DNA from: an uncultured Blautia sp.
GTDB lineage: Bacteria > Bacillota > Clostridia > Lachnospirales > Lachnospiraceae
DNA: 14,507 bases
NCBI GenBank assembly: GCA_934373235.1
Contig: CAKROW010000062.1
Location: forward strand, 1-14,507
Direction: 5' to 3'
In this document: in pieces, positions 1-7,529 of the stretch
Layout of the letters: each line of letters starts with the position of its first letter
Position numbering within the stretch: the first letter of the stretch is position 1
The notes under the pieces: generated by a model
Database searches by the model: none
Told to the model about the DNA's origin: nothing
What the model saw: the letters and a program-made list of their open reading frames with translations, nothing else
Made by a program: the position numbers and the translations under genes

Positions 1-2367
1 GTAAGCGTTAAGGAACTTACCAGCGTCATCACGGGAGAATCCGTATGTCATCTGTGTAAGGTCGTTTGTACCGAAGCAGAAGAAGTCAGCCTCTTTAGCG
101 ATATCATCAGCGGTAAGAGCTGCTCTCGGGATCTCGATCATAGTACCAACCTCGTACTCAAGGTCAGAACCTGCTGCTTTGATCTCAGCGTCTGCTGTCT
201 CTACAACGAATTTCTTAACATATTTAAGCTCTTTGATGTCACCAACAAGCGGGATCATGATCTCCGGTTTGATGTTCCAATCCGGATGATTCTTCTTAAC
301 GTTGATAGCTGCACGGATAACAGCGCTTGTCTGCATCTTAGCGATCTCTGGGTAAGTAACAGCAAGACGGCATCCACGATGTCCCATCATCGGGTTGAAC
401 TCGTGAAGGGAAGCGATGATTGTCTTGATCTGCTCAACTGTCTTGCCCTGAGCGTCAGCCAGTTTCTTGATGTCCTCTTCCTCTGTAGGAACGAACTCAT
501 GAAGTGGCGGATCAAGGAAACGGATAGTTACAGGATTTCCTTCAAGTGCCTCATAGAGTTTCTCGAAGTCTCCCTGCTGCTCCGGAAGGATCTTAGCAAG
601 TGCTGCCTCTCTCTCCTCTACTGTCTCAGAGCAGATCATCTCACGGAATGCATCGATTCTGTTGCCCTCGAAGAACATATGCTCTGTACGGCAAAGACCG
701 ATTCCCTCTGCACCAAGCTCACGAGCTTTCTTAGCATCAGCAGGAGTATCAGCGTTTGTACGAACTTTCATTGTTCTGTACTTGTCAGCCCATCCCATGA
801 TACGTCCGAACTCACCAGCGATCTTAGCATCTACAGTCGGGATAAGTCCCTCATAGATGTTACCTGTTGTACCATCGATGGAGATTGCATCTCCCTCATG
901 GAACTCTTTACCAGCAAGTGTAAATTTCTTGTTCTCCTCATCCATAGCGATGTCGCCACATCCGGATACACAGCAGGATCCCATACCACGAGCAACTACG
1001 GCTGCGTGAGATGTCATACCACCACGAACTGTCAGGATACCCTGAGCAGCTTTCATACCTGTGATATCCTCTGGGGATGTCTCAAGACGAACAAGAACAA
1101 CTTTCTCTCCTCTTGCAGCCCACTCAACAGCGTCCTCTGCAGAGAATACGATCTTACCGCAAGCAGCTCCTGGAGAAGCACCAAGACCTTTGCCCATCGG
1201 TGTAGCAGCTTTAAGAGCGGCTGCATCGAACTGCGGATGAAGAAGTGTATCAAGGTTACGAGGATCGATCATTGCAACAGCCTCTTCCTCAGTTCTCATT
1301 CCCTCATCAACGAGGTCACAAGCGATCTTAAGAGCAGCCTGTGCAGTTCTCTTACCATTACGTGTCTGAAGCATATACAGTTTACCATGCTCTACAGTAA
1401 ACTCCATATCCTGCATATCTCTGTAATGTTTCTCAAGAGTCTCGCAAACCTGTTTGAACTGTACGAATGCCTCCGGGAACTTCTGCTCCATCTCGGAGAT
1501 GTGCATAGGTGTACGAACACCTGCAACTACGTCCTCGCCCTGTGCATTGGTAAGGAACTCACCGAACAGACCGTTAGCACCTGTAGCAGGGTCACGTGTG
1601 AAGGCAACACCTGTACCACAGTCATCACCCATGTTACCGAATGCCATCATCTGTACGTTAACAGCTGTACCCCAGGAATATGGGATATCGTTGTCACGAC
1701 GGTATACGTTTGCACGCGGGTTGTCCCAGGAACGGAATACGGCTTTGATCGCACCTACTAACTGCTCCTTCGGATCAGTTGGGAAATCAGAACCGATTTT
1801 GGATTTATACTCAGCTTTGAACTGGTCAGCAAGCTCATGCAGGTCATCTGCTGTAAGCTCAACGTCCTGCTTAACACCTCTCTTAGTCTTCATCTCATCG
1901 ATGAGCTCCTCGAAGTATTTCTTACCAACTTCCATAACTACGTCAGAATACATCTGGATGAATCTTCTGTAGCAGTCCCAAGCCCAACGCTCATTGCCGG
2001 ATTTCTCAGCAAGAGTGTTAACAACTTCTTCATTTAAACCAAGGTTGAGGATTGTGTCCATCATACCAGGCATAGATGCTCTCGCACCAGAACGAACGGA
2101 TACAAGCAGAGGATTTTCTTTGTCACCGAATTTCTTGCCGGTAACTCCTTCCATCTTGGTAATTGCTTCCATGATCTGAGCCATGATCTCATCGTTGATG
2201 GATCTGCCATCCTCGTAGTACTGTGTGCAGGCCTCTGTTGTGATTGTGAAGCCCTGCGGTACAGGAAGACCGAGGTTTGTCATCTCAGCAAGGTTGGCAC
2301 CTTTGCCGCCCAGAAGATTTCTCATAGTAGCATTACCTTCTGTAAACATGTAAACCCATTTTGCCAT
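1..2367 (-). CDS. ppdK: Pyruvate, phosphate dikinase (3'-truncated by window edge)
   Basis: Catalyses reversible interconversion of pyruvate, ATP and Pi with PEP, AMP and PPi in the cytosol; in clostridia it often serves PPi-linked glycolysis. It starts at ATG 2367 behind GGAGG, and 789 codons are visible without a stop. The family is about 875 residues, so roughly 85-90 C-terminal residues lie outside the window. Seen in order: an N-terminal ATP-grasp domain (GGKGANLAEM near residues 20-29; VSVRSGARASMPGMMDT from residue 89); the swivelling phosphohistidine domain with GGMTSHAAVVARGM, the catalytic His being H454; and the PEP/pyruvate barrel with GTMIEIPRAA and FFCFGTNDLTQMTYG (N768). The numbering almost matches the C. 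symbiosum enzyme (His455, Asn768). The family's catalytic Cys near residue 831 falls beyond the window and cannot be checked. No PPDK regulatory protein (DUF299) gene is adjacent on the visible side. Identification is very secure. Confidence 0.98.
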   Translation of the reverse strand, partial: MAKWVYMFTEGNATMRNLLGGKGANLAEMTNLGLPVPQGFTITTEACTQYYEDGRSINDEIMAQIMEAITKMEGVTGKKFGDKENPLLVSVRSGARASMPGMMDTILNLGLNEEVVNTLAEKSGNERWAWDCYRRFIQMYSDVVMEVGKKYFEELIDEMKTKRGVKQDVELTADDLHELADQFKAEYKSKIGSDFPTDPKEQLVGAIKAVFRSWDNPRANVYRRDNDIPYSWGTAVNVQMMAFGNMGDDCGTGVAFTRDPATGANGLFGEFLTNAQGEDVVAGVRTPMHISEMEQKFPEAFVQFKQVCETLEKHYRDMQDMEFTVEHGKLYMLQTRNGKRTAQAALKIACDLVDEGMRTEEEAVAMIDPRNLDTLLHPQFDAAALKAATPMGKGLGASPGAACGKIVFSAEDAVEWAARGEKVVLVRLETSPEDITGMKAAQGILTVRGGMTSHAAVVARGMGSCCVSGCGDIAMDEENKKFTLAGKEFHEGDAISIDGTTGNIYEGLIPTVDAKIAGEFGRIMGWADKYRTMKVRTNADTPADAKKARELGAEGIGLCRTEHMFFEGNRIDAFREMICSETVEEREAALAKILPEQQGDFEKLYEALEGNPVTIRFLDPPLHEFVPTEEEDIKKLADAQGKTVEQIKTIIASLHEFNPMMGHRGCRLAVTYPEIAKMQTSAVIRAAINVKKNHPDWNIKPEIMIPLVGDIKELKYVKKFVVETADAEIKAAGSDLEYEVGTMIEIPRAALTADDIAKEADFFCFGTNDLTQMTYGFSRDDAGKFLNAY

Positions 2368-2397
2368 TTTACATTTTCCTCCTAATTATTGTTCTTT

Positions 2398-2419
2398 AAA
2401 ACATAAAAATGTATGTTTT
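2398..2419. promoter_or_regulatory. Inverted repeat in the ppdK leader
   Basis: AAAACATA (2398-2405) and TATGTTTT (2412-2419) form a perfect 8-base inverted repeat around a 6-base centre. It lies about 8-30 bases downstream of the predicted ppdK start site, where a repressor operator could sit. It could equally be a chance palindrome in AT-rich DNA. No regulator is recognised from it. Confidence 0.3.
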
Positions 2420-2433
2420 CTACGCACATAATT

Positions 2434-2462
2434 ATTTTATAGATTTATTATGGATTAGTCAA
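2434..2462 (-). promoter_or_regulatory. Sigma-A promoter of ppdK
   Basis: On the minus strand, TTGACT (2462-2457) is followed after 17 bases by TAAAAT (2439-2434). Each hexamer matches the sigma-A consensus at five of six positions. Transcription would begin near 2427, giving an untranslated leader of about 60 bases before the ppdK ATG. It is the best promoter-like match in the 275-base intergenic region. Inferred from sequence only. Confidence 0.7.
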
Positions 2463-2542
2463 GGTCATTCTGCCAAAAAACAGCAATTTATATTGTAGAT
2501 TTTGTTGGAATTATGTTAGAATTAATCTGAAATATGTCTGTG

Positions 2543-2570
2543 TTGTTGATGGATATTTTTTTAACATAAA
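2543..2570 (+). promoter_or_regulatory. Possible weak promoter of the epimerase gene
   Basis: TTGTTG (2543-2548), 16 bases, then CATAAA (2565-2570) is the best sigma-A-like pair I could find ahead of the epimerase gene. Both hexamers are imperfect. It would place the leader hairpin at 2584-2624 inside the transcript. Low confidence. Confidence 0.3.
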
Positions 2571-2583
2571 TCCGGGCCGGCTG

Positions 2584-2624
2584 ATACTGTCTCCCGGATC
2601 TGTTTTCCCGGCCACAGACAGTAT
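2584..2624 (+). promoter_or_regulatory. Leader hairpin ahead of the epimerase gene
   Basis: ATACTGTCT (2584-2592) pairs perfectly with AGACAGTAT (2616-2624) across a 23-base loop that carries further C/G-rich blocks (CCCGG and CCCGGCC). The 3' arm ends a few bases before the Shine-Dalgarno (AGGAGGG, 2629-2635) of the gene starting at 2643. No U-run follows, so it is not a terminator. It could be a protein-binding site, an mRNA-stability hairpin or a translation modulator; which one is unknown. Confidence 0.45.
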
Positions 2625-2642
2625 ATACAGGAGGGATTATTT

Positions 2643-3521
2643 ATGATACGTACTGTAGAAAACCAGTTTCTCAGGATTTCTGTTTCTGATCACGGAGCCG
2701 AACTTTCCAGTGTCTATGACAAGGTCCATGACAGAGAAGTTCTCTGGCAGGCTGATCCTGCATACTGGAAGCGCCACGCACCTGTTCTTTTTCCAAATGT
2801 GGGCCGCAATTATAAAGATACCTGGCGTCTGAACGGAAAAGAGTTTCCTTCCAGGCAGCATGGATTTGCCAGGGACAGTGAATTTATCTGCACGGATATT
2901 ACGGAGGCTTCCGTAACCCATATCCTGAAGGCTTCTGATTCCAGCAGAGAAGTTTATCCTTTTGATTTTACCCTGAAGATCACCCATTCTCTCCACGAAA
3001 ACACCATCAATGTGTGCTGGGAGATAGAGAATGACAGTGATGACACCATGTACTTTACCATCGGCGCCCATCCGGCTTTTCAGGTTCCTGTCAGGGAAGG
3101 AGAGGCCCAGAGTGACTATCATCTTTCATTTGAGGATCAGGACTCTCTTACCTATATACTTCTTGACCCGGCCTCAGGTACTGCCGTTCCTGACAAAACC
3201 TATGATCTTGTCCTTAAGGATGGAATCTGTGATATCGGCGCCCATATGTTTGACCAGGATGCCCTTGTCTTTGGAGACGGACAGATCCAGAAGGCTTCTC
3301 TTCTTTTCCCTGACGGCAATCCGTACATCACCGTCACCTGCCCGGGATTTCCTGATTTCGGCATCTGGTCCGTACCCGGCTCTTCTTTTGTATGCCTGGA
3401 GCCATGGATGGGCCGTTGCGATGACTGCGGATTTGAGGGACAGCTCTCAGAAAAATCCAATATCAACGCCCTGAAACCGGATGAGGAATTCATCAAGAGT
3501 TACCAGATCACTGTACACTGA
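2643..3521 (+). CDS. Aldose 1-epimerase family protein (LacX/GalM-like)
   Basis: A 292-residue cytosolic protein of the galactose mutarotase superfamily, closest in pattern to the LacX-type branch (about 290-300 residues) rather than classical GalM (about 340). The expected catalytic residues are visible: H73 in SRQHGFARDSE, H143 in IGAHPAFQVPV, and the general-base Glu E253 in CLEPWMGR. The family interconverts alpha and beta anomers of hexoses or hexose derivatives; the exact substrate of LacX-type members is uncertain. The ATG at 2643 has a strong Shine-Dalgarno (AGGAGGG, 7-base spacing). It stands alone as a plus-strand gene between divergent ppdK and the convergent alpha-galactosidase gene. 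It may act on galactose or glucose freed by that enzyme, but it is not co-transcribed with it. It could also be a glucose-6-phosphate 1-epimerase-like protein. Confidence 0.9.
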   Translation: MIRTVENQFLRISVSDHGAELSSVYDKVHDREVLWQADPAYWKRHAPVLFPNVGRNYKDTWRLNGKEFPSRQHGFARDSEFICTDITEASVTHILKASDSSREVYPFDFTLKITHSLHENTINVCWEIENDSDDTMYFTIGAHPAFQVPVREGEAQSDYHLSFEDQDSLTYILLDPASGTAVPDKTYDLVLKDGICDIGAHMFDQDALVFGDGQIQKASLLFPDGNPYITVTCPGFPDFGIWSVPGSSFVCLEPWMGRCDDCGFEGQLSEKSNINALKPDEEFIKSYQITVH

Positions 3522-3530
3522 ACAATCTTG

Positions 3531-3584
3531 AAAATCCGTCTGACAGAACAATTGATAAATTTCTGTTCTGCCAGACGGATTTTT
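3531..3584. terminator. Bidirectional intrinsic terminator between convergent genes
   Basis: Arms 3531-3550 and 3564-3583 pair over 20 positions with a single A-C mismatch, around a 13-base loop. The plus-strand 3' side ends in TTTTT; read on the minus strand the stem runs into TTTTC. It starts 9 bases after the epimerase stop codon and ends 15 bases from the alpha-galactosidase stop codon, so it can end both transcripts. Confidence 0.93.
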
Positions 3585-3598
3585 ATTACGATGATCTG

Positions 3599-5779
3599 TT
3601 ATTCTCTTACAAAATGATACTGATAGGCTCTGTACTCACCAAACTCTGCCGGAAGAGGTATTCCTCCATACATCAGTGCAGCCCCGGAATATCTTTTTCC
3701 TGTAGACTGTTCTTTATATATTGCATTTTCCTCAAGTCCTTTAAGCTGTACATAATTCACAGTCATATTTCCATGGATCTGTTCCATTACAACATTGAGC
3801 AGAACTTCTTCCTGAGAATTTCCAACGATCTCCCATGCACAGATCTCACTCTTAAACGGATCTGTCAGGCGATAGTACCGTCCATTCTGGATCAGTGGCG
3901 CATATTTACGGAATTCCCCGATCTGGCTGCGGACCTCATCTTTTTCTTCCTCAGTCAGCTTCAGAAGATCCAGCTCGTAGCCGAAGGTTCCGGACATGGC
4001 AACCACACCTCTGGTATGTAACGGAGTGATCCTTCCGGTCTGATGGTTCGGCACTGCAGACACATGTGCTCCCATGGCCGATACCGGATAACCGAAGGAA
4101 GTACCATACTGGATCCGAAGTCTGTCAATAGCATCGGAGTTGTCGCTGCACCAGATCTGCGGTGTGTAATACAGCATACCTGCATCAAATCTTCCGCCGC
4201 CGCCGCTGCAGCCCTCGATCAGAAGATCCGGATAACGGTTCACCATACGGTCCAGAAAATCGTACAATCCCAGGACATAATCATACATTACACGTCCCTG
4301 ATCCTTGGTCATTACGGAAAATACATCCATCAGGCTTCGATTCATGTCCCATTTAACGTACTCAATATTGGCATTATCCAATACCGCACTGATCTGTCCG
4401 AAGATTCCGTCTACAACTTCTTTTCTGGAAAAATCAAGTACCAGCTGATTTCTGGATCTCACTGGTTTTCTTCCCGGAATCGTAAGTGCCCAGTCCGGAT
4501 GCTCACGGTAAAGATCACTGTCCTCAGAGATCATCTCAGGCTCGATCCAGATACCGAATTTCACTCCGAGGTCATTGACTCTTTTTACCAGTCCGCCGAG
4601 AGTCTCTCCAAGCTTCTCCTCATTGACATACCAGTCCCCAAGACCACTGTTGTCATCGTCACGTTTTCCAAACCAGCCGTCATCCAGAACCAGCATATCG
4701 ATACCAAGGCTCTTTGCCTCTTTTGCCAGATTATATAAAGTCTCCCCTGTAAAATCAAAATATGCTGCCTCCCAGCTGTTTACCAGCACCGGACGAATCG
4801 CTGTTTTATATTTGCCGCGGCAGATATGGTGACGGATGCAGTTGTGCAGGTTCTGGGAAAGACGGTTCATTCCCTGATCTGTGTAGCTTAAGATCACCTC
4901 AGGCGCATAGAAGGTCTCCCCGGCTTCCAGCGGATACCGGAAGCACTCCTCCTGTACACCAAGGAGCATTCTTGTCTGATTGTACTGATCTTTAAGAACC
5001 TCACCCTGGAAATTTCCACTGTATACAAAGGACATAGCATAGCAGCCTCCATGATCCTCTGTAGTGTCCTTCTCTGCCAGGATCATCATCGGATTATACT
5101 GATGGCTGGAAGTACCACGGACACTGCCGATCATCTGACTTCCGTGTGCTACCGGAACCCTCTGCAGATTCCGCTCCATGGCATGTCTTCCGTAAAAAGT
5201 AAGCAGGTCATAATCTCCGTAAAGAAAATCCAGTTCTGCGGACATCACCTTGTTCACATAGATTTTCTCACTGCTCTGATTGCGGACATAGACGCTTCTT
5301 GTAATGATATCCAGTTCCGGAAGTACACCGTAAAGAAGCATGGCCTCCACGCCGGTAGCCGGATCCTCCAGTACGATCTCCAGAGTCTGTGCCTCATCAT
5401 TATCTGCATAAACCGCCGGAAGCCCCGGAAGGCTGTATTTGCCGTCACGGATGGTATAGCTCTTGTAACGCATATCACAGCTCATGCTTCCGTCACCGTT
5501 TTCCAGCATCAGTGATGCACTGCGGAAATCTCCGTTTCCGTAGCAGGAAAGCTCCTGTGGAAGAGAGTCCATGGAATAAGTTCTGTCTGTTCCCGCATCA
5601 TAGGGATTTCCGGAAAATCCTCTGTCATAGTAGGTCAGAAGATAATTCATGCAGCCTTCTGCCTTTTTGCCATAATAGAGATGGAGAAGAAATCCGTACT
5701 GATCCACCTGCATCTGATATGTAGTCTCTTTTGTCTGTAGGGTAAACGTTCTGTCTTTCTCGCAGTAGATGATTCCCAT
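3599..5779 (-). CDS. aga: Alpha-galactosidase, GH36
   Basis: A 726-residue retaining alpha-galactosidase that removes terminal alpha-1,6-galactose from melibiose, raffinose or stachyose. Seen: an N-terminal beta-sandwich (about residues 1-320); a (beta/alpha)8 barrel (about 325-635) with VLDDGWFGKRDDD (364-376), GIWIEPEM (409-416) and the nucleophile motif VKWDMNR (D478); then EGCSGGGGRFDAGML and CSDNSDA, where D546 is the likely acid/base; and a C-terminal beta domain. The length and the D478 numbering match Geobacillus AgaA/AgaB-type enzymes. No signal peptide is present, so it acts in the cytosol on imported sugar. The start is supported by AAAGGAGG about 8 bases upstream. It is the last gene of the operon, 27 bases after the second permease gene, and is followed by the terminator at 3531-3584. 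Preference among alpha-galactosides cannot be read from sequence. Confidence 0.96.
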   Translation of the reverse strand: MGIIYCEKDRTFTLQTKETTYQMQVDQYGFLLHLYYGKKAEGCMNYLLTYYDRGFSGNPYDAGTDRTYSMDSLPQELSCYGNGDFRSASLMLENGDGSMSCDMRYKSYTIRDGKYSLPGLPAVYADNDEAQTLEIVLEDPATGVEAMLLYGVLPELDIITRSVYVRNQSSEKIYVNKVMSAELDFLYGDYDLLTFYGRHAMERNLQRVPVAHGSQMIGSVRGTSSHQYNPMMILAEKDTTEDHGGCYAMSFVYSGNFQGEVLKDQYNQTRMLLGVQEECFRYPLEAGETFYAPEVILSYTDQGMNRLSQNLHNCIRHHICRGKYKTAIRPVLVNSWEAAYFDFTGETLYNLAKEAKSLGIDMLVLDDGWFGKRDDDNSGLGDWYVNEEKLGETLGGLVKRVNDLGVKFGIWIEPEMISEDSDLYREHPDWALTIPGRKPVRSRNQLVLDFSRKEVVDGIFGQISAVLDNANIEYVKWDMNRSLMDVFSVMTKDQGRVMYDYVLGLYDFLDRMVNRYPDLLIEGCSGGGGRFDAGMLYYTPQIWCSDNSDAIDRLRIQYGTSFGYPVSAMGAHVSAVPNHQTGRITPLHTRGVVAMSGTFGYELDLLKLTEEEKDEVRSQIGEFRKYAPLIQNGRYYRLTDPFKSEICAWEIVGNSQEEVLLNVVMEQIHGNMTVNYVQLKGLEENAIYKEQSTGKRYSGAALMYGGIPLPAEFGEYRAYQYHFVRE

Positions 5780-5806
5780 CTGTGAATCCTCCTTTTTCTT
5801 ATGTTT

Positions 5807-6649
5807 TTATTTTACGGCACCGTTTACAACACCATTTAAAATGTGCTTCTGGCAGATCAGATAAAACAGAAGGATCGGAAGCAATGCCAGCAGATAAGAG
5901 GCAAACGCAAGGTTATAGTTTGTTCCGAACTGAGTCTGGAAATTCAGCTGTGCCAGAGGCAATGTGGTTCCGCCCGTAGATCCGGACATGATAACCAGCG
6001 GAGTCATAACATCATTCCAGGTTCCAAGTGCTGTCAGAACTGCCACTGTGGCATGCATCGGCTTCATGATCGGGAAAATGATCTTCCAGTATGTTTTCCA
6101 GGTGCTGGCTCCATCCACACAGGCAGCCTCCTCAAGGGCCATTGGAATGTTTGTCAGATATCCGGAGTAAAGAAGCACGTTCATTGGCATATAAAATACC
6201 GTATAAAGAATGATCACACCGGCTCTGTTATCAAGCCCCATCTCAGCAGTCTGCTTTACAAGCGGCATCATCAGGATAGCAAACGGAACAAACATACCGC
6301 TCACTACATAAAGATAGATAAATTTATAAAATTTACTTCTCTTGTTTCTGGCTATAGCATAACCTAAAAGTGAATGAATTACAATAGCAAGAACCACTGT
6401 GATCACAGTGATCAATACACTGTTTCCAAGAGAATGCCAGAAGTCTGTTACCTCCATAGCTTCCCTGAAATTGGCAAGACTGAATTTCTCTGGCAGAGAC
6501 AGGATCCCGGCTACACTGTTGGTCATCTCTGTCGGCTGCTTGAATGCGATCACAATTGTCATATAAAGCGGAAATACCACTGTGATAAGGCCGAGGATCA
6601 GAAGAATCGTAACCGGCCAGTTCGCTTTTTCTCTTACTTTCGTTTTCAT
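5807..6649 (-). CDS. msmG: Sugar ABC transporter permease, MalG/MsmG type (CUT1)
   Basis: A 280-residue integral membrane protein, one of the two channel subunits of a carbohydrate-uptake (CUT1) ABC importer. It has about six hydrophobic segments (around residues 13-33, 75-98, 108-130, 142-162, 198-220 and 248-267). The cytoplasmic EAA loop (residues 174-194) contains EEAACVDGAS followed by W-x3-I-x-P, the docking site for the ATPase. The short N-terminus and the C-terminal VVNGAVK ending are typical of MalG-like subunits. Its ATG shares one base with the upstream permease stop codon (TAATG), so the two are translationally coupled; a GGAGGAG site lies within the end of that gene. The msmG symbol is by analogy with the Streptococcus mutans msm operon, from context. 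Confidence 0.93.
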   Translation of the reverse strand: MKTKVREKANWPVTILLILGLITVVFPLYMTIVIAFKQPTEMTNSVAGILSLPEKFSLANFREAMEVTDFWHSLGNSVLITVITVVLAIVIHSLLGYAIARNKRSKFYKFIYLYVVSGMFVPFAILMMPLVKQTAEMGLDNRAGVIILYTVFYMPMNVLLYSGYLTNIPMALEEAACVDGASTWKTYWKIIFPIMKPMHATVAVLTALGTWNDVMTPLVIMSGSTGGTTLPLAQLNFQTQFGTNYNLAFASYLLALLPILLFYLICQKHILNGVVNGAVK

Positions 6650-7527
6650 TACAGCTGCTCCTCCTTTTTCCCTGTGATAGTCAACTGCGCTGCAGAAATG
6701 ATCACGATCACAATAAAGAATATAACCGCATTAGCGCTCTGGAATCCAAACTGACCGCCACTCATACCATTGTTATAGATCAGATAGGAAATGGATTCTG
6801 TACTCTGTGCAGGACCACCCTTTGTCAAAGCCATGATCTGATCAAATACCATCAGGAAGTTTTTCACACAGAGAACCATGTTGATGCTGAAAAACGGAAC
6901 GATCAGCGGGAATGTCAGGTAACGGAACTTACTGAATCCGGTAGCACCGTCAATAGCTCCTGCCTCGTATACATCCTCCGGCACTGTCTGGAGGCCCGAA
7001 ATATAGATAATGGTATTCATTGCGATGGACTGCCATGCACAAACGATCACAATGGCTACCCATGCAAAGCTCGTACTGGAAAGCATGCTGGAAGATAATG
7101 CTTTATTTCCGATCATCTTTCCGAATGCAGGCAGGATATATGTAAAGAAATAATTGAAAATATATCCTACGACCAGTGCGCCAAGTACGTTAGGAATAAA
7201 ATAAGCTCCACGCAGTGCACTCTTGAAACGGATCTTGCTGTTCAGTCCAAGTGCCAGGATCAGGCTGAGTACATTCGTTACGATAGTTGCCACGATGGCC
7301 AGCTTAAAGGTAAACAGATAGGAACCGCCAACACGGCTGTCTGTAAAAAGATCCTTATAGTTTCGAAGTCCTACCCAGTCATAGCTTCCATAGCCTTTAA
7401 AGTTCGTAAAGCTGTAGATCACACCCTTGATCAGAGGCAGTGTGTTAAAGCAGAAAAATAATGCCACGATCGGAATGGTGATCAGAAGAAAGGTCAGCTT
7501 TCTTCCACTCATAGATTTTTTTCCCAT
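6649..7527 (-). CDS. msmF: Sugar ABC transporter permease, MalF/MsmF type (CUT1)
   Basis: A 292-residue integral membrane partner of the MalG-type subunit. It has about six hydrophobic segments (around residues 11-32, 70-95, 107-131, 154-176, 208-228 and 264-284). The EAA loop spans residues 187-211 and begins YEAGAIDGATG, with a downstream F-P-x3-P. TKGGPA (235-240) matches the conserved T-x-GGP motif of MalF/UgpA-type permeases, and NTLPLIKGVIYSF near the N-terminus is also typical. It starts at 7527, only 2 bases after the binding-protein stop codon (TGA TC ATG), with GAAGGAGAG inside the end of that gene; this tight spacing implies coupled translation and a stoichiometric complex. The alpha-galactoside substrate is inferred from the GH36 neighbour. 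Confidence 0.93.
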   Translation of the reverse strand: MGKKSMSGRKLTFLLITIPIVALFFCFNTLPLIKGVIYSFTNFKGYGSYDWVGLRNYKDLFTDSRVGGSYLFTFKLAIVATIVTNVLSLILALGLNSKIRFKSALRGAYFIPNVLGALVVGYIFNYFFTYILPAFGKMIGNKALSSSMLSSTSFAWVAIVIVCAWQSIAMNTIIYISGLQTVPEDVYEAGAIDGATGFSKFRYLTFPLIVPFFSINMVLCVKNFLMVFDQIMALTKGGPAQSTESISYLIYNNGMSGGQFGFQSANAVIFFIVIVIISAAQLTITGKKEEQL

Positions 7528-7529
7528 GA

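Noticed and set aside
286..1761. Long open frame (491 codons) on the plus strand
   Set aside because: It lies fully antisense and in codon register to ppdK, has an unusual Ser/Cys/Thr/Leu-rich composition with no recognisable domain, and is explained by ppdK codon bias.
2637..3122. Minus-strand open frame of 161 codons opposite the epimerase
   Set aside because: Antisense shadow of a gene with clear catalytic motifs; no ribosome site or recognisable domain.
4043..4738. Plus-strand open frame of 231 codons opposite the alpha-galactosidase
   Set aside because: Antisense to the catalytic core of GH36, with no family resemblance and no supporting start signal.
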